Origin: Rickettsiales bacterium
GTDB lineage: Bacteria > Pseudomonadota > Alphaproteobacteria > Rickettsiales > UBA3002
Length of the DNA stretch: 9,129 nt
Direction of reading: 5' to 3'
Assembly: GCA_947441895.1 (NCBI GenBank)
Contig: CANEUT010000055.1
Span: 1 to 9,129, forward strand
Shown here: one piece after another, positions 5,554 to 9,129 of the stretch
Numbering within the stretch: position 1 is the first letter of the stretch
Layout of the letters: each line of letters opens with the position of its first letter
Made by a program: the position numbers and the translations under genes
Notes under the pieces: model-generated
Database searches by the model: none
The model's input: the letters and a program-made list of their open reading frames with translations, nothing else
What the model was told of the DNA's origin: nothing

Positions 5554-6861
5554 ATGCCTATCGAAATTACCATGCCCGCACTCAGCCCAACCATGACCGA
5601 GGGCAACCTCGCCAAATGGGTGAAAAAAGAAGGCGACAAAATTAAATCCGGCGATGTGATTGCCGAGATTGAAACCGACAAAGCCACCATGGAAGTGGAA
5701 GCCGTGGACGAAGGTATTCTGGGCCGCATTGTGGTGCCAGCTGGCACCGAAGGCGTGAAAGTGAACGCCGTCATCGCCCTTATTCAGGCCGATGGTGAAG
5801 ATAAAAAAGCGCTGGATGCATGGAAGCCAAAAGTGGTGGAAGCACCCAAGGCCGAAGCGGCACCTGCCGCTGCTGCCACCAGTGCCGCACCCGCTGCGGC
5901 TGCTGCTCCTGTTGCCAGCGTTGCGCCCGTGGCCAGCAAAGCCCCCGCCGCACCCGTGGCAACTGCTTCAACTGGTGCCCGCCCCGCCGGTAGCCGCGTG
6001 AAGGCAAGCCCGCTCGCCAAACGCATTGCCGCGCAAAAACATATCGATCTTTCGTCGGTGGTTGGTTCAGGCCCGAATGGCCGCATTCTGCGTTCCGATG
6101 TTGAAAATTACACCGGCGGTGGTGGCGGTGGTGCCGTGCGTCGCAATTCGGTGGAATTCGTGCAGGTGCCAAACAACTCCATGCGCAAGGTGATTGCGCG
6201 CCGCTTGCTGGAATCGAAACAGCAAGTGCCGCATTTCTACCTGACGGTGGAAGTAGAACTGGACGCCATGATGGAAGCGCGCGCGCAGCTGAATGCCCAC
6301 GCCGTTGCCAAAGCCGGTAAAGATGCACAACCTGCCTATAAACTCTCGGTGAATGACTTGGTGATTAAAGCCGTTGCGCTGGCCATGCGCGATAAGCCAA
6401 GCTGCAACGTCAGCTGGTATGATGATGCCATCATTCAATATAACAACGTCGATGTATCCGTCGCGGTGGCAACCGATGGTGGGTTGATTACGCCGATTAT
6501 TCGCAACGCCGATCAAAAATCGCTGTCGCAGATTTCAAACGAAATGAAAGACCTGGCGGGCAGGGCCCGGGCCAATAAATTAAAACCCGAAGAATTTCAG
6601 GGTGGCGGTTTCAGCATTTCTAACCTCGGCATGTATGGGGTAAAAACCTTCCAAGCCATCATCAACCCGCCACAAGCCTGTATTTTGGCGGTGGGGGCTG
6701 GCGAAACCAAACTGGTGATGCGTGGCGGCGTGGTGAAGGAAATTCAAGTGATGAACGCAACCCTCTCGGTCGATCACCGTGCGGTGGATGGCGCGCTGGG
6801 GGCAGAGTTCCTGCAAATCTTCAAGCGCTACATGGAACAACCCGTTCTGATGTTCGCGTAG
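5554..6861 (+). CDS. pdhC: Pyruvate dehydrogenase E2, dihydrolipoamide acetyltransferase
   Basis: E2 forms the core of the complex and moves the acetyl group from E1 to CoA on a swinging lipoyl arm. The 435 residues show, in order, one lipoyl domain (1-79) with the lipoylated Lys43 in ETDKATME, an Ala/Pro-rich flexible linker (about 97-140), a peripheral-subunit-binding domain (about 149-184, ASPLAKRIAAQ to GRILRSDV) that holds E1 or E3, a short glycine-rich linker (188-193), and the acyltransferase domain (about 200-435) with the active-site DHRAVDG, giving His408 and Asp412. It carries a single lipoyl domain, whereas E. coli AceF has three. AGAGGA at 5542-5547, six bases before the ATG, supports the start. 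Together with the short E1-beta, this means each E2 chain brings the only lipoyl arm seen in this cluster. Identity as the pyruvate rather than the 2-oxoglutarate E2 rests on the pdhA/pdhB neighbours and the MPALSPTMTEG start. Confidence 0.97.
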   Translation: MPIEITMPALSPTMTEGNLAKWVKKEGDKIKSGDVIAEIETDKATMEVEAVDEGILGRIVVPAGTEGVKVNAVIALIQADGEDKKALDAWKPKVVEAPKAEAAPAAAATSAAPAAAAAPVASVAPVASKAPAAPVATASTGARPAGSRVKASPLAKRIAAQKHIDLSSVVGSGPNGRILRSDVENYTGGGGGGAVRRNSVEFVQVPNNSMRKVIARRLLESKQQVPHFYLTVEVELDAMMEARAQLNAHAVAKAGKDAQPAYKLSVNDLVIKAVALAMRDKPSCNVSWYDDAIIQYNNVDVSVAVATDGGLITPIIRNADQKSLSQISNEMKDLAGRARANKLKPEEFQGGGFSISNLGMYGVKTFQAIINPPQACILAVGAGETKLVMRGGVVKEIQVMNATLSVDHRAVDGALGAEFLQIFKRYMEQPVLMFA

Positions 6862-6864
6862 TTT

Positions 6865-7269
6865 ATGGCACCTAATAAACCCATAGCATTATTAAGCTCC
6901 GTTATTGCCACAGGGGTGTTTTCTGTTGCTTGGCTTGTATCCACAATAGTTGCTCACGCATTTGTGGTGCTAATGGGGACACGTTACGGCGAGGGTCCCA
7001 CTTATCTTACAATGCTTCTTGCCGCAGGCTTTTCTGGTTACATTGGCGCAGCACTTGCCGCAATGCTCATTAATGAGGTTTTTAAAACATACTGGAAAAA
7101 GTTTATTTTTTGGTCATTTGGGCTGATAATTCTATTAATAACCTTATTGGGGCTTTCAGAAGATATTGACCACGAAAAATACTTTCATGCATTTACAGCA
7201 CTTATAACGTCTGTTGCGGCCTTGTTCTCTAGTTATAGAGTATTAATTTTAGAACAAGAAGCTTTCTAA
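6865..7269 (+). CDS. Hypothetical small membrane protein with four predicted helices
   Basis: I do not recognise a family. The 134-residue protein is mostly hydrophobic, with likely membrane segments at about 7-37 (long enough to be one extended helix), 47-69, 80-97 and 107-128. The loops are short: GTRYGEGP, NEVFKTYWKK and GLSEDIDHEKYF. No catalytic motif, cysteine pair or signal peptide is evident. The ATG lies three bases after the pdhC stop and no ribosome-binding site is visible, so translation probably depends on coupling to pdhC. Composition is unlike the neighbours: 40% GC by hand count over 6901-7260, dropping to 23% in 7081-7140, with runs of TTA, ATA and AGA codons where the pdh genes mostly use CTG/CTC and CGC. 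This suggests separate origin. The next gene starts two bases after its stop, so the two probably entered or work as a pair. Confidence 0.72.
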   Translation: MAPNKPIALLSSVIATGVFSVAWLVSTIVAHAFVVLMGTRYGEGPTYLTMLLAAGFSGYIGAALAAMLINEVFKTYWKKFIFWSFGLIILLITLLGLSEDIDHEKYFHAFTALITSVAALFSSYRVLILEQEAF

Positions 7270-7271
7270 TC

Positions 7272-7622
7272 ATGCCCGCTCAAATCTGCAGCGCCTGCGG
7301 ATATGAGGGGAAAGGCAAGTATGCTGGCGAACGATCGGGTGGCGGTGCTGCCCGTGTGCTTGGCATCATGCTGCTGTTACCCATCCACACGTTGTGGAAG
7401 GTAGCGGGAAATAAAGGTGGCAAGGTTTGTCCGCATTGCGGTAACCCCACCATGGTGCGGTTTAATAGCGATGCCGGGAAGCTGGCTCGGCGGCGGATGG
7501 ATATAGAACTCGGCATTCTTCCCGTGCGGAAAAAGCCCGAGGAAGAAAAAAAACTGGAAGTGTTCGGCAACGAACGCCCCACGGTACAACGTGAAAAACC
7601 GGTCGATCCCGACCAATGGTGA
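7272..7622 (+). CDS. Zinc-ribbon protein with a central hydrophobic segment, function unknown
   Basis: A 116-residue protein with two CxxC knuckles, CSAC (6-9) and CPHC (53-56), each followed by Gly; together they can bind one zinc ion. Between them lie a Gly/Lys-rich stretch and a hydrophobic segment (about 27-43, ARVLGIMLLLPIHTLW) that could cross or dip into the membrane. The tail (about 70-116) is highly charged, with PEEEKKLEVF, and looks disordered. The pattern CxxCGYxGK, then a hydrophobic segment, then CPxCG and a conserved-looking short stretch, resembles small zinc-ribbon membrane proteins annotated without function in many bacteria, but I cannot name a family. The start lies two bases after the previous stop. 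Composition is close to that of the core genes and unlike that of the membrane-protein gene before it, so a common origin of the two is uncertain. Confidence 0.72.
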   Translation: MPAQICSACGYEGKGKYAGERSGGGAARVLGIMLLLPIHTLWKVAGNKGGKVCPHCGNPTMVRFNSDAGKLARRRMDIELGILPVRKKPEEEKKLEVFGNERPTVQREKPVDPDQW

Positions 7623-7718
7623 CTATTTATTTTGCTTCCGGCTCGGTTTACTAACCTCGCCATGAAGCGCGCTCAAGGCTGGGTCGGCCTACTTGCCTCC
7701 CGGTGATAACGATTAAAA

Positions 7719-7724
7719 AAGGAG
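7719..7724 (+). promoter_or_regulatory. Strong ribosome-binding site of lpd
   Basis: AAGGAG lies six bases before the lpd ATG, preceded by a run of A residues. It is the best ribosome-binding site in the window. The 108-base gap before lpd shows no clear -35/-10 pair and no terminator, so read-through from the operon upstream is the simpler assumption. Confidence 0.75.
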
Positions 7725-7730
7725 AAGAAC

Positions 7731-9125
7731 ATGGCTGAGAATTTTGACGTAGCAGTAGTTGGTGGTGGTCCCGGTGGTTATGTGGCAGCCATTCGCGCCA
7801 GTCAGTTGGGGCTAAAAGTGGCGCTGGTAGAGCGCGAGCATTTGGGTGGCATCTGCCTCAACTGGGGATGCATTCCCACCAAAGCCCTGCTGCGCAGCGC
7901 CGAAATATTCCACAATATTCAGCATGCGGATGCCTATGGCATTACGGTAAAAGATGCGAAGTTTGACCTCGCCAAAATCGTTGCTCGCTCGCGCGGCGTA
8001 TCAGAGCAAATGAAAAAAGGCATCGGCTTCCTGATGAAAAAACACAAAGTGACCGTGTTCGATGGTAGCGCTGCCCTTGCAGGCCGTGGCGCGCTGACGG
8101 TGACGAAAGATAAAACGAAGGTAGCCGACATCGCTGCCAAGCATATTATTCTGGCAACGGGCGCACGCGCGCGCCAGCTTCCGGGTATCGAGGCCGATGG
8201 CAAACTCATCTGGAATTACCGCGAGGCCATGGTGCCGCCGGAAATGCCAAAATCGCTGCTGGTGATTGGCTCGGGCGCGATTGGTATTGAATTCGCCAGC
8301 TTCTATCAAACCCTCGGCGTAGATGTGACCGTGGTGGAAATGATGGATCGCATTATGCCGGTGGAAGACGAAGAAATTTCGAAATTCGCCCAGAAATCCA
8401 TGGAAAAAGACGGCATGAAAATTAAAACCGGTGCGGTGGTGAAATCCGTCACCAAGGGCAAAAACAACATTACCGCCCATGTGGAAAAAGACGGCAAAAA
8501 AGAAGATATCACCGTGGACCGCATCATCGTGGCGATTGGTATTATTGCCAACACCGAAGGCTTGGGCCTCGAAGGCACCAAAGTGAAAATTGAGCGCGGG
8601 CATATTGTGGTGAATGATGTGCTGGCGACGAATGAGCCGGGCATTTATGCCATTGGTGACGTGACCGGCGCCCCATGGCTCGCCCACAAAGCCAGCCATG
8701 AAGGCATCATCTGCGTGGAAGCGATTGCGGGCCAACATCCGCACCCCATGAAGCGCGAAAACATTCCGGGCTGCACCTATTGCCGTCCGCAAGTGGCTTC
8801 GGTGGGCCTCACCGAAAAAGCCGCGAAAGAAAAAGGCTATGAGCTGAAAGTGGGCCGCTTCCCCTTCATGGGCAACGGCAAGGCCGTGGCACTGGGTGAG
8901 CCTGAGGGCTTGGTGAAAACCATCTTCGATGCGAAAACCGGCGAGCTGCTGGGCGCGCATTTGGTGGGCGCCGAAGTGACCGAGCTGGTGCAAGGCTTCG
9001 TGATTGGTAAAACCATGGAAGCGGTGGAAGCCGATTTCATGCACACCATCTTCCCGCACCCAACCTTAAGCGAGATGATGCATGAAAGCGTGCTGGATGC
9101 CTATGGTAAGGCCTTACACATCTAG
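7731..9125 (+). CDS. lpd: Dihydrolipoyl dehydrogenase (E3)
   Basis: E3 reoxidises the dihydrolipoyl group of E2 and passes electrons through a disulfide and FAD to NAD+. The 464 residues are full length. The FAD-binding GGGPGG lies at 11-16, the redox-active pair Cys42 and Cys47 in GGICLNWGCIPTK, LATGAR at 141-146, the NAD-binding GSGAIG at 180-185 followed by acidic VVE (201-203), the second FAD motif GIYAIGDV at 304-311, and the dimer-interface active site HPTLSE with His443 and Glu448. There is no N-terminal lipoyl domain, which some bacterial pdh-linked E3 proteins carry. Position after pdhC points to service of the pyruvate dehydrogenase complex, though E3 is often shared with the 2-oxoglutarate and glycine-cleavage complexes. 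The window ends four bases after the stop, so a following gene such as lipA cannot be judged. Confidence 0.97.
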   Translation: MAENFDVAVVGGGPGGYVAAIRASQLGLKVALVEREHLGGICLNWGCIPTKALLRSAEIFHNIQHADAYGITVKDAKFDLAKIVARSRGVSEQMKKGIGFLMKKHKVTVFDGSAALAGRGALTVTKDKTKVADIAAKHIILATGARARQLPGIEADGKLIWNYREAMVPPEMPKSLLVIGSGAIGIEFASFYQTLGVDVTVVEMMDRIMPVEDEEISKFAQKSMEKDGMKIKTGAVVKSVTKGKNNITAHVEKDGKKEDITVDRIIVAIGIIANTEGLGLEGTKVKIERGHIVVNDVLATNEPGIYAIGDVTGAPWLAHKASHEGIICVEAIAGQHPHPMKRENIPGCTYCRPQVASVGLTEKAAKEKGYELKVGRFPFMGNGKAVALGEPEGLVKTIFDAKTGELLGAHLVGAEVTELVQGFVIGKTMEAVEADFMHTIFPHPTLSEMMHESVLDAYGKALHI

Positions 9126-9129
9126 CATC

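Noticed and set aside
7662..7706. Fourteen-codon frame (MKRAQGWVGLLASR) before lpd, a possible leader peptide
   Set aside because: No ribosome-binding site precedes it, and no attenuator hairpins or repeated regulatory codons accompany it.
8001..9059. 352-codon open frame on the minus strand opposite lpd
   Set aside because: It is fully antisense to a textbook lpd, its translation is rich in His, Phe and Ala without any recognisable domain, and such long antisense frames arise from the codon bias of the real gene.
1..9129. Search for CRISPR repeats, tRNA or rRNA genes, transposase or integrase genes and mobile-element ends
   Set aside because: No spaced direct repeats, RNA-gene signatures or mobilisation genes were seen, so the inserted genes cannot be tied to a mobile element from this window.

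Overview
The window looks like the chromosome of an alphaproteobacterium. The main evidence is gene order: enolase, an FtsB/DivIC-type septum protein, and the pyruvate dehydrogenase genes pdhA, pdhB, pdhC and lpd in one direction, a block familiar from Alphaproteobacteria. The E1 component is the two-subunit alpha/beta type. E1-beta is short (330 residues) and starts directly at the catalytic domain, without the N-terminal lipoyl domain seen in many Rhizobiales, Rhodobacterales and Caulobacterales. That hints at another branch of the class, but the order cannot be fixed from this sequence. The core genes are moderately GC-rich (about 55% in hand-counted pdhA samples).

Layout: 1-842 is the 3' two thirds of eno, cut by the window edge. 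An AT-rich 254-base gap follows, then ftsB (1097-1420). An exonuclease/endonuclease/phosphatase (EEP) superfamily gene lies on the minus strand (2563-1424). It converges on ftsB with three bases between stop codons and diverges from pdhA. From 2741 to the right edge everything is on the plus strand: pdhA, pdhB, a periplasmic SIMPL/DUF541 protein, pdhC, a small four-helix membrane protein, a CxxC zinc-ribbon protein with a central hydrophobic segment, and lpd. Gaps from pdhA through the zinc-ribbon gene are 2 to 14 bases, so these six genes are probably one transcript. A 108-base gap precedes lpd, which may still be co-transcribed.

Function: PdhA/PdhB (E1), PdhC (E2) and Lpd (E3) form the complete pyruvate dehydrogenase complex, converting pyruvate, CoA and NAD+ to acetyl-CoA, CO2 and NADH. 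The key motifs of all four subunits are intact. Enolase acts two steps earlier in glycolysis. FtsB belongs to cell division.

The unusual part is four non-metabolic genes set into this block: the EEP gene between ftsB and pdhA, the SIMPL gene between pdhB and pdhC, and the membrane/zinc-ribbon pair between pdhC and lpd. The membrane-protein gene is clearly more AT-rich than its neighbours (40% GC over 6901-7260) and uses codons rare in the core genes. I see no transposase, integrase, CRISPR array, tRNA or rRNA. There is no convincing evidence of a new multi-gene system; the insertions into the pdh operon are the best leads.
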